Positions 46,457 through 56,173 of a DNA stretch of 64,000 nucleotides are shown one piece after another. Both the position numbers and the translations under genes were made by a program. Every line of letters begins with the position of its first letter. Within the stretch, counting starts at the first letter, position 1. Under the pieces are notes generated by a model. The model did not search any database. It was not told the origin of the DNA and worked only from the letters and a program-made list of their open reading frames with translations. Source of the DNA: an uncultured Lachnospiraceae bacterium (lineage in GTDB: Bacteria > Bacillota > Clostridia > Lachnospirales > Lachnospiraceae); the NCBI GenBank assembly GCA_910586205.1, contig CAJUGD010000020.1, forward strand, positions 1 through 64,000, read 5' to 3'.

Positions 46457-49400
46457 TTACAGCAGCTCCTCAAATTCTTCCATGGTTACTAATATCTTTC
46501 TGGGTTTGGTCCCCTCATCCTCCCCCACTACCCCGGCGTCTGCAAGCTGATCCATAATCCGCGCCGCCCGGTTAAAACCAATCTTAAACATCCTCTGAAG
46601 CATTCCGATAGACGCCTTATCCTTCTCGATTATAAACCGTCCTGCCTGCTCAAAATACTCGTCTCTCCCGCCGCCTCCGCCTGAACCGCCGCTTATTGCC
46701 GCCGCGCTGCTCATCTGCTTTTCCACGTTAGGATCATAGCTGGCTGTCAGGCCCTGTTCGGACAGAAATTCTACCACCTTCTGCACTTCCGAGTCAGACA
46801 CAAAAGCTCCCTGAACCCGCTGGGGCTTAGGTATCCCTGACGGGAAGAACAGCATGTCTCCCTTGCCCAGCAGCTTCTCTGCCCCATGCATGTCAATAAT
46901 GGTTCGGGAATCCACCCCTGATGACACGGAAAATGCAATTCTGGAAGGGACATTTGCCTTAATCAGCCCTGTAATAACGTTGACCGACGGACGCTGGGTG
47001 GCAATCACCAGGTGAATCCCCGCCGCACGGGCAAGCTGTGCCAGACGGCAAATGGCATCCTCCACCTCCCCCGGCGCCACCATCATCAGATCCGCCAGCT
47101 CATCCACAATGATCACGATCTGAGGCAGCTTCTTTGGCTTTTCCTCCTCCGGCACATCATTCCCCAGTTTCTCAATCCGGGAATTATATCCTTTTAAGTT
47201 ACGCACATTACACTCTGCAAACTTTTTATAACGGTCCTGCATTTCCGCCACTGCCCAGTTCAGCGCTCCGGACGCCTTCTTAGGATCCGTTACCACCGGA
47301 ATCAGAAGATGAGGAATGCCGTTATACACACTCAGCTCCACCACCTTCGGATCCACCATAATCAGCTTCACCTCATCCGGGCTTGCCTTAAAAAGAACGC
47401 TCATGATCAATGTGTTAATACAGACGGATTTTCCCGAACCAGTGGCTCCTGCAATGAGAAGATGGGGCATTTTGGCAATGTCCGTCACCACCACCTGGCC
47501 TCCGATATCCTTTCCCACGGCAAAGGCCATCTGGGACGGATGCTCCTGAAATGCTTCTGACTCCAAGAGTTCCCTGAGATAGACTGTGGTATTCTCTTTG
47601 TTCGGCACCTCGATTCCCACAGCCGACTTGCCGGGAATGGGCGCCTCGATGCGAATATCTGCCGCAGCTAAGCTCAGTTTAATATCATCAGCCAGACCTA
47701 CAATCCGGCTGACCTTTACTCCCTGCTCCGGATGCAGCTCATACCGGGTCACAGACGGACCGCAGCTAATGTTTGTCACCGTGACGCCCACGCCAAAGTC
47801 TCTTAAAGTCTGCTGCAGCTTAATAGCCGTATCCTTATATTCCTGCTGAGAATTGGCCCCGGCCAGAAGATTCCCCCTCTTTAACAGGGTAACCGGAGGG
47901 AACACATACTCCTTCTTGGGAAGAATTTCCTTTTCCCGAATCTGCTGCTCCACACTGATCTCCCCTGCCTCACGGTCTACCAAAGCTTCCCTCCGCCTGG
48001 ACTCCAGCCGCTTCTGCAGGGCTTCTGTGTCGCTTTCAATCACCTTTCCGGATGCCGTCACCACCCTCTTTGCTTCCTGAGGAACCGCAAATTCACCAGA
48101 ACTGCTTCTTCTGGTTTCCTGCCAGTCCGCCGCTTCCTCGTTTTGGCCTGTCCTTACCTGCTGACGGTCCGGTTCCTCTGCCTCTTGACAGCCTTCTTCC
48201 TGCCGCCCTGTTCTCACAGTCTGATCATCCGGTTCCTCCTGCCATTCGGAATCTGTCTCATTCCAGCGAATCATGGGCCGACGGCCTGATTCCTCTAAAA
48301 TCCCGGCAACTCCCGCTCCGGGATCTTCTTCATTCCAGCGATTCCTGAGCGGACGGCCTGATTCCTCTAAAAACCCGGCATCTTCCTCTCCGGGTTCTTC
48401 TTCATTCCAGCGGATCATGGGCGGACGGCCTGATTCCTCTAAAATCCCGGTATCTTCCTGTCCGGGTTCTTCTTCATTCCAGCGTCTAGCCACCTGATAG
48501 TATGCTTCTTCCTCTTGTCCGGTTTTCTTCTCCTGCCAGCTCAGTCTTATAGGCTGACGATCCGGTTCCTCCCACTGTCCGGTTCTTCTCTCTTTGGCCC
48601 TGTCTCCTTCTCCTGGCAGACTAATCTCCCCTATCTTTGGATCAGGGATTTCCCGGACATTCTTTTCTCCTGTAACCATCTCCGGCTGGTATTCCTCCAC
48701 AGGCCGCACAGCCTGTACACTCCCTCCCCGGCCTGCAGGTGCTTCTCCCATGAAAATCTCGTTCTCCGGTTCTTCCTCCCTGTGCGCCGTCATTGCTGCC
48801 GGTTTATCCGGATGCACATATTCTGTCCTCACATCTTTAAGCTCCCAGCCGGAACGTTCTCTTTCCTTATTATCTTCTCCCCTTTTCCCCCCGTCCAGCG
48901 CCTCAGACAATCCATGAAAAGACGGCTCTGACGCCGGGGTATGAAAAGCAGGCGGCTTCGCAGGCTTCCCAAAGCTCCCTTCAAAATCACTGAGACGGGA
49001 AATCCCCTCTGCCACTAAAAGCTGTGCCGACTCTGCCGGGGAAAGCACCTTGTCCACCTCAAAAGGAGCCTTATCCTCCTCCTCATATCTTGCAGGCATC
49101 ACAATCTTTCCCACAAAAACATCTGCCGGATCCACAGCCTTTTCCTGCTGCTCTCTCCCGCCTTCTTCAGCCGCTGCCTGCCGGGCTTCTTCTTTTCTGC
49201 CTTTCCTCTGCTCCTGCAGTTCTTCTTTCCTGGACAATTCCTCTCTCGTCACGCTTACAGGCTGCTCCTCTGCAGCCAGCCAGCTCTCCTCTGCCAATCC
49301 CTCCTTTGCAGCAATGCCCGGGCTGTTGTAATTATATTCTTCAGTCTGGTCAGCCGGATAATCCGGATTTCCGTCTTCTGCCTCATACTCCTCATAAAAT

Positions 49401-50221
49401 TCTCCCTGGGCAGCCAGATCTGTAGACCCCAGGTTCACCCCCCGCACCCTTTGTTCCTTTTGAATACGCCGTTCTTCCTGCCGCCTCTCATGCTCCTCTC
49501 TCCTCCGGTCAAAATCCTCTCTTGCATACCGGTAAGCAGCATCTCCCTGCCGTTTCACTGCCCTCACAAGAGAACGCTCCGTTATGCACACGGCACTGAT
49601 GGCAAAACATACGGTCAGCACCAAAAACGCGCCGATATTACCCAAAACCGATGTTAATATCCCGCAGATAAGCCCTCCTATCAGCCCTCCGCCTGCTCCG
49701 CTCTCTGAGGACAAACGGTAATACTCCCAGACACTGCTTCCTTTCTCCAGCCCTTTTCCAAACAAAAGCTGCGCAAATCCGCACAAAACAAGAACTGCTG
49801 CCACACAAGCCAGCAGCTTGCGCATAGCCGTCACATTCCCCTGATTGGAAAGATAAAAACAAGTACCCACAAATAAAAGAAACGGGGCCACAAATCCCAC
49901 GCTTCCAAAAATCCCAAGCTGAAAAGCCCGAAGATACTTCCCCGCTGACCCACATAGATTAAAGTTACTTAAAAACAATAAAACCGCTATGGCAAAAGAC
50001 AAAATAATCAGCACCTCAGCGCCGATAAAATCCTCTGCATCTTCTGCTGCAGGAGCAGTATTCCTGCCTCCTTTTGCCCCATTCCTTCCTCTGCTGTCAG
50101 CGCCTCCTGCTCTGCCGGCATTTCCCGTCTTTGCGCCGGCGCTTCCCTGCCTGCCCTTAGCGTTTCCTGCCCTGCTGCCTTCTTTTCCTGATCCTGGCTT
50201 TTTGTTCGCTGTCACTGCCAC
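46457..50221 (-). CDS. ftsK: DNA translocase FtsK/SpoIIIE
   Basis: Pumps chromosomal DNA through the division septum or into the forespore. The start is GTG (50221) or TTG (50224), just after AGGAGG. An Ala/Gly/Lys-rich start is followed by four membrane segments (residues ~50-190). A long Glu/Arg-rich linker (~240-760) contains a three-copy 24-residue repeat. The motor follows: IAGATGSGKSVCINTL (Walker A) and IVIIVDELADLMM (Walker B). The last ~65 residues form the DNA-reading gamma domain. The linker is much longer than in SpoIIIE, so the name FtsK/SpoIIIE is kept open. Confidence 0.93.
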   Translation of the reverse strand: MAVTANKKPGSGKEGSRAGNAKGRQGSAGAKTGNAGRAGGADSRGRNGAKGGRNTAPAAEDAEDFIGAEVLIILSFAIAVLLFLSNFNLCGSAGKYLRAFQLGIFGSVGFVAPFLLFVGTCFYLSNQGNVTAMRKLLACVAAVLVLCGFAQLLFGKGLEKGSSVWEYYRLSSESGAGGGLIGGLICGILTSVLGNIGAFLVLTVCFAISAVCITERSLVRAVKRQGDAAYRYAREDFDRRREEHERRQEERRIQKEQRVRGVNLGSTDLAAQGEFYEEYEAEDGNPDYPADQTEEYNYNSPGIAAKEGLAEESWLAAEEQPVSVTREELSRKEELQEQRKGRKEEARQAAAEEGGREQQEKAVDPADVFVGKIVMPARYEEEDKAPFEVDKVLSPAESAQLLVAEGISRLSDFEGSFGKPAKPPAFHTPASEPSFHGLSEALDGGKRGEDNKERERSGWELKDVRTEYVHPDKPAAMTAHREEEPENEIFMGEAPAGRGGSVQAVRPVEEYQPEMVTGEKNVREIPDPKIGEISLPGEGDRAKERRTGQWEEPDRQPIRLSWQEKKTGQEEEAYYQVARRWNEEEPGQEDTGILEESGRPPMIRWNEEEPGEEDAGFLEESGRPLRNRWNEEDPGAGVAGILEESGRRPMIRWNETDSEWQEEPDDQTVRTGRQEEGCQEAEEPDRQQVRTGQNEEAADWQETRRSSSGEFAVPQEAKRVVTASGKVIESDTEALQKRLESRRREALVDREAGEISVEQQIREKEILPKKEYVFPPVTLLKRGNLLAGANSQQEYKDTAIKLQQTLRDFGVGVTVTNISCGPSVTRYELHPEQGVKVSRIVGLADDIKLSLAAADIRIEAPIPGKSAVGIEVPNKENTTVYLRELLESEAFQEHPSQMAFAVGKDIGGQVVVTDIAKMPHLLIAGATGSGKSVCINTLIMSVLFKASPDEVKLIMVDPKVVELSVYNGIPHLLIPVVTDPKKASGALNWAVAEMQDRYKKFAECNVRNLKGYNSRIEKLGNDVPEEEKPKKLPQIVIIVDELADLMMVAPGEVEDAICRLAQLARAAGIHLVIATQRPSVNVITGLIKANVPSRIAFSVSSGVDSRTIIDMHGAEKLLGKGDMLFFPSGIPKPQRVQGAFVSDSEVQKVVEFLSEQGLTASYDPNVEKQMSSAAAISGGSGGGGGRDEYFEQAGRFIIEKDKASIGMLQRMFKIGFNRAARIMDQLADAGVVGEDEGTKPRKILVTMEEFEELL
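48260..48484. repeat. Three 72-bp tandem units in the ftsK linker
   Basis: ATTCCAGCG recurs at 48260, 48332, 48404 and 48476, exactly 72 bases apart. Each unit encodes 24 residues with the pattern RWNEEEPG...GILEESGRP. Units differ by only a few bases, so the linker can change length by unit steps without losing frame. More decayed versions lie upstream in the protein's C-terminal direction. Confidence 0.85.
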
Positions 50222-50252
50222 CAATCTCTGCCTCCTATTCTCCAATGAGGAT

Positions 50253-50281
50253 AGTATACAAAAAATCATCAAGAAATGCAA
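50253..50281 (-). promoter_or_regulatory. Promoter of ftsK
   Basis: On the minus strand TTGCAT (50276-50281), a 17-base spacer and TATACT (50253-50258), about 30 bases before the ftsK start. Confidence 0.7.
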
Positions 50282-50303
50282 CTATAGAAATAGGGGCTGC
50301 TTT

Positions 50304-51815
50304 TTAAGCAAGCCCCACCATCACTGCCAGCAAAACCGTGGCTGACGCACACACAAACAATACTGCCTGGAACCGTATCTGAAATCTGGCCCATTTCCCC
50401 CAATCCAGCCTGGCTGCCGCCAAAGCCCCCAAAAGACATCCGGATGTGGGTACGATAAAATTAGTGAACGCATCTCCAAGCTGATAAGCGACCACAGCCA
50501 CCTGACGCTCCACTCCCACCAGATCCGCCAAAGGAGCCATAACCGGCATAGTCAGAGCCGCCTGTCCGGAACCGGACACCACAAAGAAATTAAACACAGA
50601 CTGGAACACATACATGCACCATGCAGAGATCATAGGCGGAAAATTCTTCATGCCTTCGCTAAGCCCATGGAGAATGGTATTTAACACGGTTCCGTCCGTA
50701 GCGCTGGTTCCTCCTAAAATAATTATGATTCCCTGCGCCATTCCCACACACATAGCTGCCCCTAAAAGATCCGCTGCTCCCTGATCAAATGCTTTGGGAA
50801 GATCATTTAGCTTCATATCATTTAAATGGAACACAAGCCCGATAATCCCTGACACCAGCCCCATCACAAAAAACTGAGAAGCAATCTCCGGAATATAGTA
50901 TCCCTTGGCCACAACGCCCCATATGGTCCACCCCATACATGCTGCAATGGTCAGAAGCACCAGCTTATGCCCTAAGGTAAAAGGCGGAAGTTCCTTTCCG
51001 TTTTTGGCAAACTCCGTCCGGTAAGCCTCATCCGACTCATAGGCCACGGACAGCCGGGGATTTTTCTTGATCTTCATGGCATACCGCATGGTAAATATAG
51101 ATGCAATGGCAGTAAAAGCAATCCACATAGGAATCCTGAACCAAGCTCCTGACATCACCGGCACCCCGGCAACTCCCTGGGCTACTGCCAGTCCAAAAGG
51201 ATTCTGCCAGGAGCTTCCGAATCCGATCTGCGTAGCCACATAAGAACACATAATGCCCACCACTGCATCATATCCCATGGCAATAAACATGGGAACCAGA
51301 ATCATCACAAAGGGAATTGCCTCCTCTCCCATGCCAAACACGGCTCCGCCCAGAGAAAACAGCACAATCAGAACCGGAATCAGCAGAATCTCCTTACCGC
51401 CTGTCATCTGGATCACCCGCATAATGCCGCTCTCCACAGCCCCGGTCCGCAGTACAATGCCAAAAGCGCCTCCCACTACCAGGATAAAGGCAATGATTCC
51501 CACTGCTGTGCCGTTTTTATCACCTACAGTCATGCCCTCAAACACATAGTTTAAAATACCCTGGCCGCCGAAATCCTCGGTGCCGAACAGCGGTGCAATC
51601 TTTGTCACTTTATTGCCGTTCTCATCCAGCACATATTGGAAGCTCTCCGGATCTAACACGGTCCGGCTCTTTTCCTCACCATTCATCATGTAGGTAATCT
51701 CTTTTGTCTCATACCTGCCCAAAGGCACAAACACAGTCAAAAGCGCTGCCAGCAAAATCACACCAAAAATAATAATGTAGGTATGAGGCATTTGAAACTG
51801 TTTTTTCTTCTCCAT
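50304..51815 (-). CDS. YfcC-family C4-dicarboxylate/amino-acid anaerobic carrier-like permease
   Basis: About 503 residues with 11-13 membrane segments. It opens with HTYIIIFGVILLAALLTVFV and has FILVVGGAFGIVLRTGAVE, GMGEEAIPFVMILVPMFIA and GFGSSWQNPFGLAVAQG, typical of the YfcC/DcuC-like carriers. These transport dicarboxylates, arginine/ornithine or peptides; the substrate here is unproven. The gene follows the isoaspartyl dipeptidase gene by about 50 bases on the same strand, which suggests uptake of an aspartyl dipeptide or similar substrate. The ATG at 51815 is the start that fits the family. Confidence 0.85.
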   Translation of the reverse strand: MEKKKQFQMPHTYIIIFGVILLAALLTVFVPLGRYETKEITYMMNGEEKSRTVLDPESFQYVLDENGNKVTKIAPLFGTEDFGGQGILNYVFEGMTVGDKNGTAVGIIAFILVVGGAFGIVLRTGAVESGIMRVIQMTGGKEILLIPVLIVLFSLGGAVFGMGEEAIPFVMILVPMFIAMGYDAVVGIMCSYVATQIGFGSSWQNPFGLAVAQGVAGVPVMSGAWFRIPMWIAFTAIASIFTMRYAMKIKKNPRLSVAYESDEAYRTEFAKNGKELPPFTLGHKLVLLTIAACMGWTIWGVVAKGYYIPEIASQFFVMGLVSGIIGLVFHLNDMKLNDLPKAFDQGAADLLGAAMCVGMAQGIIIILGGTSATDGTVLNTILHGLSEGMKNFPPMISAWCMYVFQSVFNFFVVSGSGQAALTMPVMAPLADLVGVERQVAVVAYQLGDAFTNFIVPTSGCLLGALAAARLDWGKWARFQIRFQAVLFVCASATVLLAVMVGLA

Positions 51816-51864
51816 GGTTCTTTTCCCTCTTTCCCAGCGCATTCCTCTGCGCCGTTTTCCGTCC

Positions 51865-53043
51865 TTATCGCGCTGCCTCAAATGTCCCGCGCACCATAGG
51901 TTTCCCCTCTGAAACCATCACAACTCCTTTTGCAATCACCGTATCCACCACAAGGCTCTTTTCATCTGCCAGCACCAGATCTGCATCCGCCCCTTCTGCA
52001 ATACGTCCCTTGTAAGGAAGTTTTAAAAGAGCGGCCGGGTTGGATGTAACGGTCTTAAGGGCTTTTGACAGAGGCACTCCGTCTGTCAAAACAGCATCCT
52101 TCATCTCCCGGTACAGAGAAGACACTTTTCCCACACCCAGTCCCTTTAAAGTTCCGTCCGAATAAAACACCGGCAGGCTTCCCTGTCCGTCCGAAGAAAA
52201 TGTTATCTGATCCTCCCCCACCCCTGCATCCAATGCCATCTTTAGCCCGCAGCTTGCCTTCACCTCGTCCGGCTCCAGAAAATCCGGATCCGAGCTGGTG
52301 GTCAGATCCATATAACCTCCCAGATTTTTTGCATAATCAATCCCGTCCATCATCAGGGTCTTGCTTCGGTTAATATGGGTGGGAAGCATATTGGCAGGAG
52401 GAATCTGGGTATTGGTTCTCACATACCGCAGAAATTCCAGCTTTTCCGCTCCGTCCCCCATATGGATGTTCACCAGCCCTGCCTTGGCAGACAGAATGCC
52501 TCCCACCCTTGTATCTGCCACAATCCGGGCAAATTCTTCCTTTGTGGGCTGGGAGGAGCGGTGATCGGAAATGGCTATTTCCCCGGTTCCCACCACCTTA
52601 TCCAGCAGAATCATATCATCCATAATACTGCCGGTGAGAGTGCGCACCGGAACCTGATAGGAACCTGTGTACACATACGTGGTAATCCCCTCCTCCTCAA
52701 GCCCCTTGGCCTTTGCTAAAAGATTCGCCATGGTTCGGGTACAGCCATCTGTCCCAAGGCATCCCACCACAGTCGTGACGCCGCCCATAGTAATATCCGA
52801 AAGCATAATCTCCGGCGTCCTGGTTCTGGCTCCCCCTTCGCCGCCGCCTCCTAATATATGGACATGGGAGTCAATCAGTCCCGGCATCAGCACCTTTCCG
52901 GCGCCGTCAATCACTGTAATATCATAAGCCTTTTCCACCGGAAGCTTTTCCCCAACCTTTAAGATCTTCCCGCCTCCCGCCAATACATCCTGAATCCCCA
53001 AATCCTCCGGAGCATAAACATGGACATTCTGAATCAAATACAA
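51865..53043 (-). CDS. iadA: Isoaspartyl dipeptidase (beta-aspartyl-peptidase)
   Basis: M38 amidohydrolase-type zinc dipeptidase that cleaves isoaspartyl dipeptides formed by protein ageing. VLMPGLIDSHVHILGGGGEG gives the first metal histidines. TTVVGCLGTDGCTR, YTGSYQVPVRTLTGS, NIHMGDGAEKL, PTHINRSKTL and TFSSDGQGSLP follow in family order. I prefer a TTG start at 53043, nine bases after AAAGGAG, because the ATG codons upstream have no site. About 392 residues. Confidence 0.9.
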   Translation of the reverse strand: MYLIQNVHVYAPEDLGIQDVLAGGGKILKVGEKLPVEKAYDITVIDGAGKVLMPGLIDSHVHILGGGGEGGARTRTPEIMLSDITMGGVTTVVGCLGTDGCTRTMANLLAKAKGLEEEGITTYVYTGSYQVPVRTLTGSIMDDMILLDKVVGTGEIAISDHRSSQPTKEEFARIVADTRVGGILSAKAGLVNIHMGDGAEKLEFLRYVRTNTQIPPANMLPTHINRSKTLMMDGIDYAKNLGGYMDLTTSSDPDFLEPDEVKASCGLKMALDAGVGEDQITFSSDGQGSLPVFYSDGTLKGLGVGKVSSLYREMKDAVLTDGVPLSKALKTVTSNPAALLKLPYKGRIAEGADADLVLADEKSLVVDTVIAKGVVMVSEGKPMVRGTFEAAR

Positions 53044-53248
53044 CGAAAAACCACTCCTTTCCATTATGATAATAAAAAACATACATTGTAAAAAATTTTA
53101 CCACATTTCTCTCTAAAGGTCATTTATTTTTTTTCATTTTTTTGTATTTTTTTACATTTTAGAATGCTCCTGTTTTTTTGGCAAATCCTTATGCTTTTCA
53201 TATACCTTCCATTTTTAAGCGCTGCCTTTCGCATATTCACATGCAAAA

Positions 53249-53294
53249 AGGCGCAAAGCTTTAATCCTTTGATTATAAGCCTTGCGCCTGTGCC
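53249..53294 (-). terminator. Terminator of the wall-binding protein gene
   Basis: AGGCGCAA (53249-53256) pairs with TTGCGCCT (53282-53289), with further pairing inside. On the minus strand it is followed by TTTTTG. It lies 20 bases after the gene's stop. The T-rich stretch 53120-53165 beyond it holds no gene. Confidence 0.85.
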
Positions 53295-53308
53295 TTTAAC
53301 ACTCCCGG

Positions 53309-54541
53309 TTATTTGTAACAAGTCTCCCGGTAAATAAAAACTTCCTCCAGATCATCCATGGAAATAACCCTTCCCCAATGAATAGAGGAGTTATAATTTC
53401 CTTCGCAGATGGTAATGGAATCATCGTTCACTTCCAGCACAATAATGGAATGCTCCCCACCTATACTGTTATGAATCCGCAGATGATCTCCTACCCGCAA
53501 TGCATCCCAATCAAAATCCGCGGTTATGGTGGAGCTGGCATTCTTGCCGAACACAGCATCCTGTACCATGAAAGCGAAACCCGCGCAGCCATAGCCTGTC
53601 ATATTGCCTTTCTTATAGCTGTTGCTGTTGTCCCACTTTTTCCCTTCAGGATACTTACTTTTCAGGGCAATGATCTTGCTGTATGCTTCCTCATCCGTAA
53701 GATCACCGGCAGATGAGCTGTCTTCTTCATCTTCGTCTTCATCATTCCACAAGATTTCTTTATCAAAACCACTGTCTTTGTTATTGCTTGTATTGCTGTT
53801 TGTATTGTTATTTGTGTTACTATTTGTATTGCTGTCTGTGTTGCTGCTGGGACTGCTTTCATTCATATTTTCCTTATATTCATTCCAGTCGTCCTCATCA
53901 ACCATATCAATCACATGGTAATCGTTCTTATCAATCACATAATAGACGCCGTCGTCTGTTGAATGACAGGTTTTCTTTTCCAGCTCTCCGGAATTGTCGA
54001 AGTAGTACCATTTGCCGTCTACATTCTCATATCCAATCAATGCATAGCCGTCCTCATCAAAATAATACTGTTTTCCGGAAATCTTTGTCCAGCCTGTCTC
54101 GTATTTTCCATTGGAATTTATATATTGCTTTCCGCCGGAATTGTTTACCCATCCCTTTTTACTGTCACCAGAAGAAGATGGGGAGGATGAGCTGCCGCTT
54201 TGGGCGGCAGTCTGAGTCCCTACACTCTTGGTCTGCACCACCCCGTTTGTAATCCAGGCCCCGCTGTCATTTACATCATATCCATCTATGTTCGTAGATA
54301 CATACATCCACCCATTCTCATTAAACCGATAGCTTTCCGCAGTCCCGTCATGATTGCCGTCAATCCAATCCCAGCCAGCCGCCGGATAAGACCCATCCTC
54401 TCTCTGATACCACCAGTTTGAGACTCCGTTCTCATTAACCGGTCTGGAAGGGTCCTGAATCCACCCTTCTGCAAATGCAGAACCTGCCATGGACAGAGAC
54501 ATAACCAAAACAGTCCCGCACATAACCCCAAATCTTCTCAA
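53309..54541 (-). CDS. Secreted wall-binding-repeat protein with C-terminal cysteine-peptidase-like domain
   Basis: TTG start nine bases after AAGGAGG, with a signal peptide (residues 1-24, VMSLSMAGSAFA). Residues 25-210 hold several choline/cell-wall-binding-type repeats (GWIQDPSRP, KYETGWTKISGKQYYFDEDG, GKWYYFDNSG). A linker rich in Asn/Ser/Thr (~235-262) and an acidic stretch follow. The last ~110 residues contain GYGCAGFAFMVQDAVFG, RVGDHLRIHN and GGEHSIIVLEV. This Cys...His arrangement resembles CHAP/NlpC-like wall hydrolases. Likely anchored to the envelope; enzyme activity is inferred only. Confidence 0.75.
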   Translation of the reverse strand: MRRFGVMCGTVLVMSLSMAGSAFAEGWIQDPSRPVNENGVSNWWYQREDGSYPAAGWDWIDGNHDGTAESYRFNENGWMYVSTNIDGYDVNDSGAWITNGVVQTKSVGTQTAAQSGSSSSPSSSGDSKKGWVNNSGGKQYINSNGKYETGWTKISGKQYYFDEDGYALIGYENVDGKWYYFDNSGELEKKTCHSTDDGVYYVIDKNDYHVIDMVDEDDWNEYKENMNESSPSSNTDSNTNSNTNNNTNSNTSNNKDSGFDKEILWNDEDEDEEDSSSAGDLTDEEAYSKIIALKSKYPEGKKWDNSNSYKKGNMTGYGCAGFAFMVQDAVFGKNASSTITADFDWDALRVGDHLRIHNSIGGEHSIIVLEVNDDSITICEGNYNSSIHWGRVISMDDLEEVFIYRETCYK

Positions 54542-54586
54542 TTTCCATTTCCTCCTTGTTGTATATTAGCTGTGAATAGGTTTTTC

Positions 54587-55987
54587 TCATGTTTTTCCAA
54601 AACATTCCCAAGCCAGATCCTCCCCTTCCCCCGGCAGCACTGTAATATGTTCTGCCATCTCTGCCGATCTCTTTACAATCCCGGCCAGCCTCCTTAAATC
54701 TTCCTCTGAAATCCCCCACCCAAACTTTTCTTCCAAGATGCCCTGAAGCATTTCCCACATCCAGTCCGGCGCCGCATTCATCAAAGATCCCACTCCTTTT
54801 ACCAACAGCTTAGAATCTTCTCGCTCTAATATTCCTTTTGCGATTTGGGACAAAAGCTTAAGTCCTATAAGCCCGAATTTATCAGAAATCTGTTCTATAG
54901 AATCTACCCATTCCTGGTCTGTCTGCTGGTATTTTATTAAATAGGCCAACAGATAAGCTGTCAGCTCCGGATTCTCTCCCTGCAGCAGCAGGCTAAACTC
55001 CGCATTCTGACGATCCCTTTTAGAATTGTCTTTTCCTTCTTCCATAATAGGTTCTTCTGGCTCTGCCCCCAGCTTTAACTCTGCCATGGCTCCTAGAAAC
55101 TCCATCATGTCGATCTTTCTGCTTCTGGTCAAAGACCGAAGACAGCTATTTAAGAACCGATCCAAAGCCTGCATTTTCCCTGCATCTTCTCCTTTTGCCC
55201 GAACAAGAAAACAACTATTTCCTTCCCCAAACCAGAAAAATGCATTGATGCAATGCTCTCTTAAAATCCCCCTTTTCCTATCTGCAAACCCTTGATAATA
55301 AAACCTTCGCCCCACATCATTCAATAAAATATTCACATAATCATATTCCATATTGTGATTCTCAATCACTTTCTGTCTTTCACAGATCCTGTCTTTGTAG
55401 TGTTTCACAAACTCATCTGAAAATCCCTGTCCGTCAAAGGACACACACCGGCTTATGGAATCATCCATCAGCGCAATATATTTTGCTTTATTTCCCCCTT
55501 TTGAATGTCCGGTGACTGTAATCTTGCAGAAATGCTCTGACAGCCCCAACGAACGATACCATTCTAACCCATTCTTCTGCTGTGCCGTAGAAACCTGGTC
55601 TTCTTCTCCGGTAGCTGCTCCACCCAAAAAGTCATCCCGCCACTCTCCTTTTGCTGTCCCCCGAAACACAACTACAGCTTCTTTGTCACGGCTTTCTATC
55701 AATACAGCGCTCATCCCTCCCCCGCCTCCGTCCGCTTCATCCCGATGGACTCTTTCAATCCACATACACCTCAGCTTCGGGTTCTCTGCAATCAAGCGGT
55801 TAATACGATTCCACTCTCTCCCTTTCATACAAAACCCACAATCTGCATTATCCGGATACGGCATTTTCTGCCTCTGTTCAACCAATACACCTATGGTATT
55901 TCCCTGATATTCATCCATTGTTCTTTTTTCGCCTTCCGGATTATACATCAGTTGGTTTAACAACAATAATTCTCCTACTGACAGCAT
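54587..55987 (-). CDS. DUF2974 (Mbeg1-like) lipase-fold protein
   Basis: 466 residues. The alpha/beta-hydrolase nucleophile elbow is TVTGHSKGGNKAKYIAL near residue 170, preceded by AVVVFRGTAKGEWRDDFLGG, the pattern of DUF2974/lipase class 3-like proteins. Asp and His candidates lie further on (FDGQGFSDEF). The C-terminal ~170 residues are helical with no recognised domain. No signal peptide, so cytoplasmic. It sits upstream of the wall-binding protein on the same strand with a 45-base gap. Confidence 0.75.
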   Translation of the reverse strand: MLSVGELLLLNQLMYNPEGEKRTMDEYQGNTIGVLVEQRQKMPYPDNADCGFCMKGREWNRINRLIAENPKLRCMWIERVHRDEADGGGGGMSAVLIESRDKEAVVVFRGTAKGEWRDDFLGGAATGEEDQVSTAQQKNGLEWYRSLGLSEHFCKITVTGHSKGGNKAKYIALMDDSISRCVSFDGQGFSDEFVKHYKDRICERQKVIENHNMEYDYVNILLNDVGRRFYYQGFADRKRGILREHCINAFFWFGEGNSCFLVRAKGEDAGKMQALDRFLNSCLRSLTRSRKIDMMEFLGAMAELKLGAEPEEPIMEEGKDNSKRDRQNAEFSLLLQGENPELTAYLLAYLIKYQQTDQEWVDSIEQISDKFGLIGLKLLSQIAKGILEREDSKLLVKGVGSLMNAAPDWMWEMLQGILEEKFGWGISEEDLRRLAGIVKRSAEMAEHITVLPGEGEDLAWECFGKT

Positions 55988-56099
55988 TCTGCCCCCATTT
56001 TTATTATTTTCCCTCTATTTTATGTCATATGCTTCCGTTTCTTTATTCTATCCTGATTTTTTTGAATTTCTTCCATAATTATCACATATTTCTTCCATG

Positions 56100-56142
56100 G
56101 AAAAACTCCTGAGAATACCATAATGCAGTACTCCCAGGAGTT
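56100..56142 (-). terminator. Terminator of the collagen-like gene
   Basis: AACTCCTG (56104-56111) pairs with CAGGAGTT (56135-56142). On the minus strand it is followed by TTTTTCC, 30 bases after the stop codon. Confidence 0.8.
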
Positions 56143-56173
56143 CTTATTTCCTTTGCCGGAATCAGACAACCAC

